Part shown: one piece after another, positions 44,951-56,567 of the stretch
Position numbering within the stretch: the first letter of the stretch is position 1
Layout of the letters: each line of letters begins with the position of its first letter
Assembly (NCBI GenBank): GCA_947650365.1
Contig: OX393557.1
Coordinates: 49,935,472 to 49,999,471 of the forward strand
Source: Chamaelirium japonicum
Lineage: Eukaryota > Streptophyta > Magnoliopsida > Liliales > Melanthiaceae
Length of the DNA stretch: 64,000 nucleotides
Reading direction: 5' to 3'
Notes under the pieces: model-generated
Told to the model about the DNA's origin: nothing
What the model saw: the letters and a program-made list of their open reading frames with translations, nothing else
The model's database searches: none
Translations under genes and position numbers: made by a program

Positions 44951-45094
44951 ATGGCGGCGGCGGGCGGGCTCGATGCCCTCCTCCACTCCATCGTCCTCAA
45001 CGACCGCGACGACCTCGGCATCCGCCTCCTCCCACCCCCCAACACCTCCTCCTTCCTCCTCAACTGCTCGCCACCACCGCCCCGACAGCAGTGA
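44951..45094 (+). CDS. Small unrecognised ORF or gene fragment, 47 codons
   Basis: A GC-rich island in AT-rich surroundings encodes MAAAGGLDALLHSIVLNDRD, then DLGIRLLPPPNTSSFLLNCS, then PPPPRQQ. The composition and the MAAA start look like the first exon of a nuclear gene. I do not recognise a family, and the frame closes after 47 residues without an obvious donor. It may be a broken 5' fragment of a host gene. Confidence 0.25.
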   Translation: MAAAGGLDALLHSIVLNDRDDLGIRLLPPPNTSSFLLNCSPPPPRQQ

Positions 45095-45373
45095 GCAACA
45101 TAGACAAGAGGCACGGCACACGGGGTTCGGTTCAGATTAGTCCAAGGATTCATCGCATGGTCTATAGATCTTAGGGTTTATGATTCAGTTTAATTTAAAA
45201 ATAAATAACATTAAAATGAAAACTTGAATCACGATGAGGGATATTTTCGTCTTCTGTCTTTTCCATGGACACTTCACTAAGTCACCAAAAAAAAAAAATT
45301 ATCCAAAAATTTCCATCTGCCTTCAACCCAACTCCTTTGGTTTGGCCACTAAACAAGTACAATGCCTTGGAAA

Positions 45374-45376
<3 letters not shown>

Positions 45377-45436
<60 letters not shown>
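45377..45436. repeat. (TC)30 microsatellite
   Basis: An uninterrupted TC run of 60 bases. Confidence 0.97.
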
Positions 45437-45439
<3 letters not shown>

Positions 45440-46346
45440 CTTATCCTCTCTTTACCAATCACCCGGCATTCGCTTCAAGTGGCAACTATAAAGTACATTA
45501 GCATGATCCATGTGCACATGGGCCAATGGATTGAATCAGAGAAGGCCTACTATGAACTGGATTCGACCCAAATAAATATTTGGTCTACGATCTAGAGTCT
45601 GACAAATGAGCCCCATCAACACTTCTAATACGTACATGAGCTCCACTCATACGCATTTGTGGTACGTCGTTGTTTGGTTGGATGTACTTCAAACTCCTCC
45701 TCAAATGCTCGTCACAACTATCGTCTGCAGGCCATCGCCCGTTGCGATCGACCATCACTGCTGTGTTAGTTTGATATGCATTGTTGGTCCGTTTGGACAA
45801 AAAGTTAACTTAATATAGTATCAGAGTTCTAATCTTCGGAGATCATATATTCAAGCCTCGTTATCAGTATCTTTTATCATCTCATCAATCTACTTCTTCA
45901 CGATGTGTGGGTTAGCTTCTTATTCATTGTTGGTCCACTAGTGCATGCCCGTGCTTGTTGGCACTGCAGCAGGCCATTTTCGGCAACAACATATCCACCG
46001 GGCATCACCACCCTCATCCCAACCGTATTCATTTGGCGGCTGAGGGTCGTCGGTTTAACCGTAGTTTTAACCGATTCCTTTTTATCTTTGTTCCTTTTTG
46101 TGGTAAAAATACAATTAACACAAAGTTTCTTTTTGTGGTAAAGTTGTAAATAACGTGAACGGCCTTTGTGACGACCAAGATCCAATAGACCAAGAGTCAA
46201 GACTCCTGAGGCTGGGATGCCAAGATAGATGAGGTGAGGTGTGGTGTACAAGGCCATAAGTTCGCACCACATCGCTTAGAGAGAAGGGGATCCTGAGCTA
46301 CTTATATAATTTTACGTCCCAAATATGAAAGACGCGTTTTAAAACC

Positions 46347-46446
46347 GTGCGCCACTACGGATTTCGTAAGAACTCTGTAGTTAAGCGTGTTCGGGCGAGA
46401 GTAGTACCAGGATGGGTGACCCCCTGGAAAGTCCTCGTGCAGGCAC
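46347..46446 (+). other. 5S rRNA-derived segment in Cassandra B, first LTR
   Basis: AGTTAAGCGTGTTCGGGCGA, then AGTAGTACCAGGATGGGTGA, then AAGTCCTCGTG. Box A, intermediate element and box C are recognisable with a few changes from 5S rRNA. Confidence 0.9.
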
Positions 46447-46759
46447 GCGGGCAAAGCGGACATTATCTTATGTGTTAGGGGCAGATGTTAAAAAATGGTA
46501 TCAGAGCCGGTTCTCCTCGGAATGGGGGGGGTCTAACCCTACACGAGAATGTGTATCTTGAGGGGGGTGGATTGTGACGATCAAGATCCAATAGATCAAG
46601 AGCCAAGAGCCAAGACTCCTGAGACTGGGATGCCAAGATGGATGAGGTGAGGTGAGGTGTACAATGCCATGAGTTAGCACCACATCGCTTGGAGAGAATA
46701 AGATCCTGAGCTACTTATATAATTTCCCCTCCCAAGCATAGAAGATGCGTTTTAAAACC

Positions 46760-46859
46760 GTGCGCCGCTACGGATTTTGTAAGAACTCCGTAGATAAGTG
46801 TGCTCGGGCGAGAGTAATACCAGGATGGGTGACCCCCTGGGAAGTCCTCGTGCGAGCAC
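46760..46859 (+). other. 5S rRNA-derived segment in Cassandra B, second LTR
   Basis: Same segment with slightly different changes from the first LTR (for example AGATAAGTGTGCTCGG in the box A area). Not a ribosomal gene. Confidence 0.9.
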
Positions 46860-46908
46860 GGACAAAGCAGACAATATCTTGTGTGTTATGGGCGGATGTT
46901 ACAGCCTT

Positions 46909-47790
46909 AGCATGTTATATAGATCAATATAACATGCTACGGCTTTTTACAAGCTGATTAGGACAAAAAGACACGATATAGATATAACTGTCAATTAAAA
47001 TCTTGAGAGAGAAAGAGAGAGGGTTCTATTAAAAACCTACTATAAAGATAATAAAAACCTACTATGAAAATGATAAATACCTATTCAATGATATTAAATG
47101 GTCATTTGATGTTAATTAATATCTTTTTTTAAGGTTATTTGGTACTCTCTCTCTCTCTCATAAGTGAATCACACCCCAAAGACAAGCACAACTGACGAAG
47201 ATGGCCGCCCGAGTGCCGACAAGCACGTCGCCGCTGAAGGTGGCCGTCCGAGTGCCAACTGGCACGGGCATTTACTAGTTCCCTAATAACTTAAGTTTTT
47301 GGAATTTTGGATCATGGGTACCATAGCATACCATCACCAGCCACCACCTAAGTGGGTCGATGCCACCGGCTACCACCAGCATCGCCTGCCGCCGACCACC
47401 AACGTCTACCGCTATCACGACTATTACAATTGTACTACACCAAAGAGATGTTTGGAATACCATGAACTTAAATGTGGATGCAACTCGATAACAATTTTGT
47501 TGATCGACCTCAAGAGTTGGTCTACTAATCCCTCCAATAAGATGGATGCAAATCTTTTAATGCCTGCCAAAAAAGTTGCATGCAAGAGTTCACATTGGAG
47601 GGTTTTATTGACTCATCTGTCGGGGGCAGGGTTCAACTGTAAGTTTTTGTGGACCCGACTAAATATGGTCCACCCAGAAGCATTCAAAGACAAACAACTC
47701 CGATCGATTCAATGCAACCCACAATACCAGAAAAATACAACTAATTAAACAAAAGCAGAGAGAATATAGAGAAAGCAAACCAAATGAGAA
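46909..47790. other. Intergenic stretch without a recognised gene
   Basis: AT-rich. At 47200-47270 a GGCCGYCCGAGTGCC word is repeated. An open frame at 47299-47748 (149 residues) has no domain I recognise and unusual His/Tyr/Asn-rich composition; I treat it as chance. Confidence 0.5.
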
Positions 47791-48327
47791 TGTTAGGTTT
47801 GATATGGTCTACGGTTTGTAAACTATGATTTAGTTGTATATGGTTGATTGTTTACTTAGGATTAATTGCATAATGGTATGTACATTAGTACGCATTCTAA
47901 TTACATAACAAGTAGCCTTGGTGACATAGTAGTCTACCTAAGTGGAAGGCTAAGTGGACTAGTACTATGTAAGCCTAAATCGTTCGCAGTTCTGATTAGG
48001 GTTGGTCTCCTTATTAGGACAAGTTGTTGGCATGACAGAGCATATGTGTCTCCATCATGGTTATTACCATGAACAGTGTCTGTGGCCAAATGGAACCAAC
48101 ACGGTATACAGATCGGTGAGCAGACATCGATACACTAAGTCATATTTCTGCTTAGAGTAATCAGTCCTTAACCCCGAGGAACCATGACCGGTGAATTAAC
48201 TAGTTGCGTATAACTTTGGTGCACCAATGTGTGGGGGATCCATTCGTGATCCAATACCACAATGTGTTGGGTTACCCAGTTGGCGTTGCATTGGCACGCC
48301 ACTTCTGCAAGCCATCCACATCCCTAT
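47791..48327 (+). repeat. Truncated copia LTR, start part, plus orientation
   Basis: Starts TGTTAGG and matches the LTR at 61998 onward along its length (for example TCTGATTAGGGTTGGT, CAACACGGTA, CAGATCGGTGAGCAGACATC and GGGTTACCC). It breaks off near 48327 where sequence of the opposite orientation begins. Solo and broken. Confidence 0.75.
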
Positions 48328-48921
48328 CGGGAGGTATGCGTTGGATATCTTGGAGCATGCAACAGAAGCAAGGTGACGATCCGAGAATCGGATGGTGCGT
48401 GTTTCATTATAAAAAAAGCTTCATAAAAATAATCTGCATCTAAGAACATAATGTCTAACCAAAGATCCACAATAGGATCTGAACCCCTAGTGTCTTTCAA
48501 ACGATGCTAACAACCTAGCAGTTATGCATGCAAATATCATTAGATTTAAGGGTTTAGAGATTATAATGCGGGTCTTTTACCCAAGAAAATCAGTCTTTTA
48601 TCGATGATGATCCTCGCGAACGCGATGAGAGAAACTGTTGGGAACACCTCGTCTTTCACAAGAGAAAGTCCTCGATCGGACCTACCACTAGGTACAAGGC
48701 CGATGAGCCGAACTAGGAAGACGCCTAGTGCCAATGGTGAAAACTTTGACGGATCTCTCCTCTCTTTTTTCTCCTTCTTCTCCTTGCTTTCTTTTCTTTC
48801 TCTTCTTTCCTTGGTCGAGACTACAAGGAAGGAGAAGGGATGAAGTGAAATTCGGATTTGAAGAGGGGGGGCTCTCGGATGGCTTATTCAGATCCCCTCT
48901 TTTTCTTCTTTATCTCGAAAA

Positions 48922-48957
<36 letters not shown>

Positions 48958-49210
48958 TTTTTTTTTAGATCAAATCCCTACAAAAGGGGGGTCATGCATG
49001 CATATACATGGAGATAAATAAAGTGGTGGTTACCCTTAGCGCATTGCATGCGCATGCGGTGCCCCCTTCCAGTGAGTCTGGATAAAAATATCTCTCACCA
49101 AGGTGGAACCATTGTAGGAGTGGTAGAGAGAGATTCCTAACTCAGAATCGAGATCGGTCTACTGAGATCTGTAGGGGGAAATTGCGTAACTCGGGAGAAT
49201 ATGTGACACC
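48328..49210 (-). repeat. Truncated copia LTR, opposite orientation, with a poly-C tract
   Basis: Starts GTTGGATATCTTGGAGCATG and continues like the left end of the copia LTRs at 1985 and 57696 (AAGGTGACGATCCGAGA, GTGCGTGTTTCATTATA), with a pyrimidine-rich block and AAGGTGGAACCAT further on. Similarity fades after about 49210. It joins the preceding fragment head to head. Very degenerate. Confidence 0.6.
48926..48957. repeat. 32-base C homopolymer followed by 10 T
   Basis: An uninterrupted run of 32 C and then 10 T inside the damaged LTR. It could be real, or its length could be a sequencing or assembly artefact. Confidence 0.9.
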
Positions 49211-49970
49211 AATGATTTGGAGTACTTAGCGTAGTGCCTTTGTATTGATGGACTTAGACGAACATCATTGTATCTGCAAGGAAGCCCTTCTTGTTCTTCA
49301 CTCTTCGATTTGTTCCAGTTGGGGTTTGGTTTTAATGGAGCGTTGGCGCTTTTCCGGAGGTGGGGAGATACCTCTTTCCTTTATGATTTGCTTTTAGTAG
49401 TTGTTGGTGTAGATTGGTGTTTTGGGGCTTGTTTTCTGTTATCCTCGATTAGCCCTGGTTGAATTGAGGGGTTGTTTTCCTCATGAACTCGATTATTTTT
49501 CTAGACCAACTACCGATCCGAGAACCAACCCGACTTAGTGTGGATCGGATAAGTTTGGTTTGGGTTTCAACATTGCGGACCCGAACCGATTCGGCTCGGT
49601 TCCGGATTGGCTCTAACCCGAACCAACCAAACACGAGTTGCACCACTAATGGAAACAAGGCACCAATCCCACCCGACCCAAAAATATCCAGACCAAAGCC
49701 TAGGGCTCAGTGACACCTGGCCGGCCCCACCCAATCAGTGCGCCCCCCCTTTGTCGTACCTTTTAGCCTGGCACCTCTTTGTCATTCTCCGAGTCCGGGG
49801 CCCGCTCCCTTCAGCAAGAAGGGGGCCCACCGGACCTCCAAACCTTTGGAATCAAACATTTCTGCTGACCGACAATGAACTGTGTCTCGATAGCGATAGA
49901 CTGTAAAATGCATTGCCAAATTTCAGAGCACTTATTTGCAAAAAAAAGAAATTCAGAGGACTTGATTCTG
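49211..49970. other. Intergenic stretch without a recognised gene
   Basis: Contains GAACCGA/CGGTTC-rich sequence (49520-49640) of the kind found in hAT-like MITEs, but I could not define ends. Small open frames here have no recognised domain. Confidence 0.5.
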
Positions 49971-50150
49971 GTTTTTTTTTACTTACACCCCCATTTTATG
50001 TCAAAATCCGAGTTACACCCCTATATTTCTAAAAAATTGACTTTACCCCCTAGTCCGTCGCTCGACCACGAGCGACCTTTTAAAAGTTGGGGTGTAACTC
50101 AATATTTTCACATAAAATTAGGGATATAATTCAATAAAAAAGAGAAAGTT
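49970..50150. mobile_element. Fold-back MITE (ACACCCCCATTTTATG family)
   Basis: ACACCCCCATTTTATGTCAA and GAGTTACACCCC on the left are mirrored by GGGGTGTAACTC and CACATAAAATTAGGG on the right, with GCTCGACCACGAGCG as an inner loop palindrome. Non-coding; TSD not resolved. Confidence 0.75.
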
Positions 50151-50619
50151 TGGCATAATTCCTTATAGAGAGATGACTCTTAGTTGCATGACATGTTAAT
50201 TTCAAGATATAATCAACTCCTTTCCGAACTAGCACGTGCTGCAGCAAGTGCCGCACCCTTCTTTTACCCCGTTAATGACAAAACCGCCCCTTCATCAAAG
50301 AGTATACATTCATATTCAAAAAGAGTATACATTCTCCAGTTGACACAGTACATTTAGCGTTGTTGCTATAGTGAAAACGAATGTACACTCTTTCTGAAGA
50401 CAAATGCATACTATTGCTATAATAATTTTATTGTTGCAGTGAAATAACTGTAGCAACCCGACGAATATGTACTCTTTCTACAGATAAATATATATTCTTT
50501 TTGAAGACGAAATATAGAAACATTAGTTAATATAGCAAATTATGGTGTTTTACGGTTATTATTGCAAAATAGTTAAAAAATTTGGACCTAATTAGCTCTA
50601 AAACAAAAACCCACTCTTC

Positions 50620-50735
50620 ACGGGTTGCTCACGGTCAGGTGACGGATTGGAAGGATCAAGTCAAATTTTTAAAAAAGTGGGGGCGTAAATCCAATTTCAA
50701 CATAAGAGTGGGGGTGTGAGTAAAAATATCCAATT
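50620..50735. mobile_element. Half copy of the same MITE, inverted arm
   Basis: The complement reads TTTTTACTCACACCCCCACT, then a CTTATGTTGAAATTGG stretch, then AAAAATTTGACTTGATCC. It parallels the left arm of 49970-50040 but lacks the second arm. Confidence 0.6.
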
Positions 50736-50825
50736 GATTCCATCGTCAAGAAGATGACCACATAAACGGTGACCTCACCTCCCTCCGAGCAGATAAGGTT
50801 TGCCAGTACGAGCGCACAATGGATT

Positions 50826-50945
50826 GAAAGCTTTGAGAGAACAAGCAATGAGACCATTTCGCTACTAAAATCCGAAGAGGCTCATAAATCTTTGCGAGAA
50901 CAAGAAATGAGACCATTTCGCTACTAAAGGCCGAAGAGGCTCATA
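50826..50945. repeat. Approximately 60-bp tandem duplication
   Basis: GAGACCATTTCGCTACTAAA with its following GCCGAAGAGGCTCATAA-type tail occurs twice, at about 50849 and 50908. Confidence 0.85.
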
Positions 50946-51800
50946 ATAACTTTGACTCCTAGCTCTCCATTTGGCCTAGAGCAATGCTATTCAACCATCC
51001 AATTTTACATCCTGACGTGGCCGCCGATCACAGCCATCACTTTACGTGCTAATCGGGTTGAATGTGATTCACCTGTCAGTGCTGCTGAGTCCAACAGACT
51101 ACTTTGGTCTGGTGCCTTATCAGGATGGTCCTATCCGAATAGAAAACTGGATGGCTAAGGAGGGGAGAATCGTACTTGCGGATAAGGGGTGGCCCTCCTA
51201 AGCTTCTATTCGGAGGTAAGAGCAGTTGGTAGTGATACCTCCCCTTGTGGCCAGTGGTCACAGGTTTGATGCTCACATGTGGCGACTTCTATCTCCTCCG
51301 TTCGTGTGATGGCTACTGCTGACTCCACTTGTGTGGCGATCTTCTGCGGACTTCTAATGACTTTGTTGATGTAGCGCCTTCTTGGTCTGGCCAAGAGCCG
51401 GTCTGGTACTCGACTAGTAGGATGTGTGTCCATGTATCATGTACGGAAAATAAAAACATAAAAAACGTGGTTGTATGGCATCTGTGGGTCCCATGCAATT
51501 AGTGGGGTCTACATGTTTGGTGGTTCTACTTTAGGTAATATCCCCTTGCTATAAGGGACTGAAAACTTTTGGTGTGATGTGACGGGCGGGATGGGTCGTC
51601 AGGGAATGCTGTGGCGGGGTTGAGCACACGACGTGTGGACACGTGGAGGATAGAGCCTAGTGCACACCAACTCGGCACTAGAAGGGGTGGTGACACGTGG
51701 TGGGTGCAACCCATGTGCCCATCCTAAGTAGTATAATTGTATTTGGGGACGTATTAGTGAAAGATCTCTGACAAAGAAATCAATTTGCAAATATGCAATA
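50946..51800. other. Intergenic stretch without a recognised gene
   Basis: No convincing coding frame, RNA gene or repeat boundary seen. The open frames present are short and of random-like composition. Confidence 0.5.
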
Positions 51801-52022
51801 GAACAATACTTCGCACCGACCGGTGTTGGAGCGTGCTGCATCAACGCCCACTGTGAACCATTGGACTGAATGACACTAGTCATATTCAGTCGCGTGAATG
51901 TCGCTAGAGACATCCTGTCAAAACTCTGAACGGCTGAATGTTACTAGTGACATTCATCCACTGGTTCACGGACGGGGTTGACATCGCGCACTCCAACACT
52001 AGGTTGGTGCGAAGTATTGTTC
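51801..52022. mobile_element. Fold-back MITE with 21-bp or longer inverted ends
   Basis: GAACAATACTTCGCACCGAC on the left is mirrored by GTTGGTGCGAAGTATTGTTC on the right. The arms continue (TGTTGGAGCGTGC against GCGCACTCCAACA, GTGAACCATTGG against CCACTGGTTCAC). TSD unresolved. Non-coding. Confidence 0.85.
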
Positions 52023-55000
52023 CTTACAAATTTCGTATTGTAATAGTTACTTTTCAAAATCCCACCGAACCAAATAGAAAAAAAAAAAAAGACAACAACA
52101 CTCAGCCCAAGTTTATTAAATTTACACTTCCTGCCATCAACTTAATCATAACCATTTTTTGCATAAAAACAATCAAAATCACTCCAGATTGTCGATCTAA
52201 AACCACAAAATATTTTTTTTTGTATATTTTTATCAAAAAATTATACTGTCAACCAACCAAATAGTTACTCTTTTTTACTAATTTATTACTTTTTATGTGC
52301 GAGATAGAATAAGCTTGGTTTCTCATAGTTAAATATATTTTTTGTCACAAAAAAAATAATATTGTGAGAGCAAAAATATCGCTACAATCAATTGACAATT
52401 AAGATATTTTTCAAAATCAAATTATTACTATTTGCTAACAGATTATTACTCTTTACCAAATGTTACTTTTTTTCTACCATTGTTACACTTTATATGTAGG
52501 CCTAAAATTATCATTTAAAAAATTACGTTATTATATGTGCGGCAGAAGGAGACCACGTAGCCAAAACTAACAGATTTATGCACTTTACCTATTGTTACTC
52601 TTTTGCTACAAATGTTATAATTTATTTGTAGGGTAAAATTGCTATTTAAAAATTTTCATTATTACATGTGCGCGAGAGAAGAAGCTCGCGTTAGCCAAAG
52701 TCCAACTACATAGGCTTAAGTCCAACTACATAGCCAAAGTCCAAACTTTGCATACCCTAACATTAAACATAAACCTTTATAAGGAGCTAACGTTAATAAC
52801 CCCATTTTATTTTAAAAAATTTTATGGGGGACTTAGCCTAACGTCCCTACTAAAAGATATAAGATGACTAAAGGATAGTCAAAATAGTCATTTAATTTGT
52901 AATACATGATAAAAGTTCCAAAAGGTCTGTAGGAAATAGCGTCAAAATAGCTGTTAACTCATGATACAAGACCGACTTACCCTTCCGGCTCTGACCAAAC
53001 CGTGCGCAAGAGAATAACGTTGATATTTAGCGTATCATCCACTAAAAATAATATTTATTACTAAATTACCACAGCCTATTTCAAAATATTGATAAATTTA
53101 CCCATGTGTCCCTAAAAGTTACTTTAATTTATAACTAACTGCCACTATCCACCATTAATATCACTGTTCAAGAATCCAACGTATCTTTCTTTTAAAACCC
53201 TAAATTTTAATCAGATCTGTTTCGTCTAAGTAATGATTTAAAGTTGGATTTTAAAATCGTGCAACATAACTATAAGAACTTTACAGAAATCCAACAAAAA
53301 ATATGTAAGAACTGATCAAATCGAAGGTACCATGTTTCTAAAATTTCTTTTTATAAATTTATAATATAAATACTAGTAGTCTTAAATATATATACAAGAT
53401 GAAAAACAATATAATTTTCATTGTAAAACAATGGATTACTTTTTAAAAAAATAAAATATTGTATGAATTAAAAATCTATAAAATCCTAATTTTTAATTTT
53501 GTTAAACCAAATCTAAAAATCAATTGCTACTTCTATTAAACAAATTTATATTCCATATGCACATAAATGAATCAAAACTGATTTTGTTATAAAATAAACT
53601 ATCAATCAATATTCATATGAACAATAACTTTTAGATTGAATGAAGTGTAACTTTTTTTTATAAAAGTATCTTATATTCTTATATTTAATATGAAGTGTAA
53701 CATTCCGATGAATAGAAATTTTTTTTATGAAGTGTAACATTCGGATGAATAGTATTTTTTTTATGAAGTGTAATATTCGAATGAATAGTAACTTTTAGAT
53801 TGAATAAAATATAATTTTTTCATAAAAGCATCTGATATTTTTATATTTAATATATAAAATCTATAATGAATTAATATTTAAAAAATTGTAATTTTTGAAT
53901 TGTATAAAGTATAACTTTGTTATAAAAATATCTGTCATTTTTATCTACTTTAACAAAAATGATCAAACAGTACAGGATAAAAGAAATTTTCAAAAAAATT
54001 ACTATTCAATAAAAAAATTATTATTCAAAGTAGTAGTTGTATTATTACAAAACTATTAATATCTATTTGTTTTATATCTCTTACTTAAATATCTTTTAAA
54101 ATATTATTATTCATTTAACAACTAAATTTATGAAGAAAATATAATAGACCTAAAAGATATTATTTATTTTTAGAAAGCTACTTTTCATCATATCGATATT
54201 ATGCGTGTTTATTTGATCACTATATATGATTTTCTTGATGACAAGTACTAATAACATATATATTGATGACAAGTACTAATAACATGTATATATAATTTTT
54301 AATTAAAATTGAAGTATTATGTTAAAATATACTATTCTTAATTATATATAACATGTATATTTAACCATCAATAATAAATATATACTATAGATGAAAAGTT
54401 ACTATTTATTTTATAAAAGATAGTAACTGTTTCATAAGACCTGATATTAATAAGTTATCATTATTTATGCATAATTTTGATTCTTAATAATTTATTATGA
54501 TATACATTAATCAGTAATATTATATATAATACTCCTATAAAAAAATTTATCAAAAACTATAAAAGTTACTATTCAAAGGTAAAAAGCCACTATTTAATTT
54601 TATAAAATAACCTATTATTTATAATTTTTAAAATATTTTAATCATAATGTCTGATTAATAATTTATATATATAAGATCTAATTATTTAATTCACTATTTA
54701 AATACAAAAGTTACTATCTAAATATAAATGTTACTATTCAATATAATATGTTATTATTCTGTGTAACTAATATATTCATATGTTCGATATATCAAAAGTT
54801 AATGTCTAATATAATAAACACACATTAAGCTTCATGAGGATAAATATGATTTTTTATAATTATAATTAATTAAAATCCATCTTAAATGATTATAACGGAT
54901 TATTATGCTCTTTATTTTAGATAACATATCTGGTCTGAATTTATATTTAATATATCAATAGTATACATTACTATTTTTAATATATCATTAGATGAAAAAA

Positions 55001-55200
55001 AATTTTAAAAATCACTTTTAATTTATTATTTTTTAAATAATTTTAAAAAATTACTATTCAAATAATAAAAGTTACTGTTTAATTTTTTCAATAATAGATT
55101 GCTAAAAATGAAGAATATGATTGCAATATCATAGCAAACACACACACGCATACATATAAAATATAATTATTGGGGGAGGGAAAATAATTTTTATCTAGGG
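52023..55200. other. Extremely AT-rich intergenic DNA
   Basis: About 3.1 kb dominated by A and T with no open frame of note. The word TTACTATT and close variants recur many times, especially 52430-52620 and 54000-55090. Possibly an old non-autonomous element or a matrix-attachment-like region; neither can be shown from sequence alone. Confidence 0.75.
53691..53805. repeat. Short tandem repeat of about 42-47 bp, three copies
   Basis: ATGAAGTGTAACATTCGGAT followed by GAATAGTA-type sequence occurs three times at about 53690, 53727 and 53763. A related copy is near 53640. Confidence 0.75.
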
Positions 55201-55489
55201 ATATTAGAATATCTTCAAACCTATCCAAAGACTAGAAGATCCAAATATAACCTCATAGGATGGGAGATGGTGCAGGGATGGATAGTCTCCAACCATCTCC
55301 CGACAGAGAGCTCCTAAATGAGGGCAAAACGGTAAAAAAAACATATACAAATAATGCACTAAGGACTGATGTGCAAATAAATAAGGATAAAATGGTAAAA
55401 AAACAAATAGGGACCACTCGTTGGTAGCCCTCAGATCCATCCATAATGATCCACCGTAGTTTCAAAAACTCTAAAAAAAAATATGTGCC

Positions 55490-55890
55490 TATATAATATG
55501 TCGCTTTCATATCGTAATTCTATTATTTCCTTTAAGTTGTCTCCAAAATATACAGTTTATGGGTACTTTTGTCATTAAAAGTTATATTAATATCACATGT
55601 TATAGGGAACCACACTTAATCCGTACTTTTGGCCAGGGACTACAGTATGTGTCACTTTTACATTATAACAGAATTTTGTTATTACCTATGAGCTGTCTCC
55701 AAAATATTTGGTTTAGGGATACTTTTGTCTATAAATTTATATTAATACTTGCAGAAGAGACAGAATATAACATAAAGGTTGGTCAAATGGTCCCGGGTGT
55801 TTGCTACTTTTATCCAAGGACTTTACAACAAACACATATAATTGTTGTCATTTACACAATCCGTACTTTTGGCCAGAGACCACAGCCAAA
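55490..55890. repeat. Partial tandem repeat of about 155-bp units
   Basis: CTGTCTCCAAAATATTTGG and TTGTCTCCAAAATATACAG, followed by GGTACTTTTGTC and GATACTTTTGTC, occur about 155 bp apart. AATCCGTACTTTTGGCCAG occurs at 55618 and 55858. Two to three imperfect units, non-coding. Confidence 0.7.
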
Positions 55891-55899
55891 TAACCCCAA

Positions 55900-56560
55900 A
55901 TTTTATTCACATCCAAAAAATGACTAACATGCACCACTTCCAATGAAAAACCATTCCTCATTTTTTTATAACAAGAATACCCCCACTATCTCATTCTCAT
56001 TCTTTCTTCCCAGCGCACCCCATCATCTTTTTCTTTCCATACCTTATCCTTTCTGAACCTTCATACCCCATCACCTCTATGCCAGCATGTCCATCAAGGC
56101 ATACCCTAGACGCCTGAAGCCTCTGTCACTCGCTTTTGACGCCAACGCCCAGACATCGCTCGTTTTCGACGCTGTTGTTCATTTTTTGGGGCATGATTTT
56201 TTTTTTAGGGGGGGGGGGGGGACTTAGTGATAGGTCCCTGGTTAAAAGATCAACTAGCCTAAAGGACATCCATATTCTCAGGACGAAAATACTGCTCACT
56301 GCGCTTCAAATTTTTGTTCCATGCCACTCCTTTCTAAAACTAAACTTAACCCAAAAAGAGAATGGAATGATAAGGGAAGGGGAGGTTTGATCGACCATGG
56401 TTGGAAAAGGAGAAGAAGAAGAAGAGGGGATGAAATGAGGTGATTTCGACCAAGGTGATAAAAAGTGAAGAAGAAGAAGAAGAAAAGACGAAAAGGCGTG
56501 GTGGAGCTTCCATTAAACCCAAGGCAAGCCTCCTACACTTGGTTAGGGTTTTTTTATTTA
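55900..56560. other. Intergenic stretch with a G run and the second dispersed repeat copy
   Basis: A G-run lies at about 56209-56221. The region 56225-56350 resembles 43430-43570. GAAGAA-type runs occur at 56410-56490. No gene recognised. Confidence 0.55.
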
Positions 56561-56567
56561 ATTTAGG

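Larger units (their letters stand above)
46167..46903 (+). mobile_element. Cassandra TRIM retrotransposon, copy B
   Basis: LTRs at 46167-46492 and 46573-46903, about 80 bases apart, with primer site TGGTATCAGAGCCGG and a purine tract AGGGGGGTGGA between them. The TSD GCCTT is at 46162-46166 and 46904-46908. Each LTR holds a 5S-derived segment. The two LTRs differ at clearly more positions than those of copy A, so it is older. The overall layout is intact. Confidence 0.95.

Noticed and set aside
45815-45850. Primer-site-like TAGTATCAGAGTTCTAATC suggesting another TRIM
   Set aside because: No paired LTRs could be found on either side; only the CATTGTTGGTCC word repeats nearby.
47299-47748. 149-codon open frame
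   Set aside because: No family resemblance, odd composition and no neighbouring splice or promoter context.
55253-55510. Minus-strand frame with membrane-like segments
   Set aside because: AT-rich repeat-like surroundings, no homology recognised, and overlapping alternative frames.
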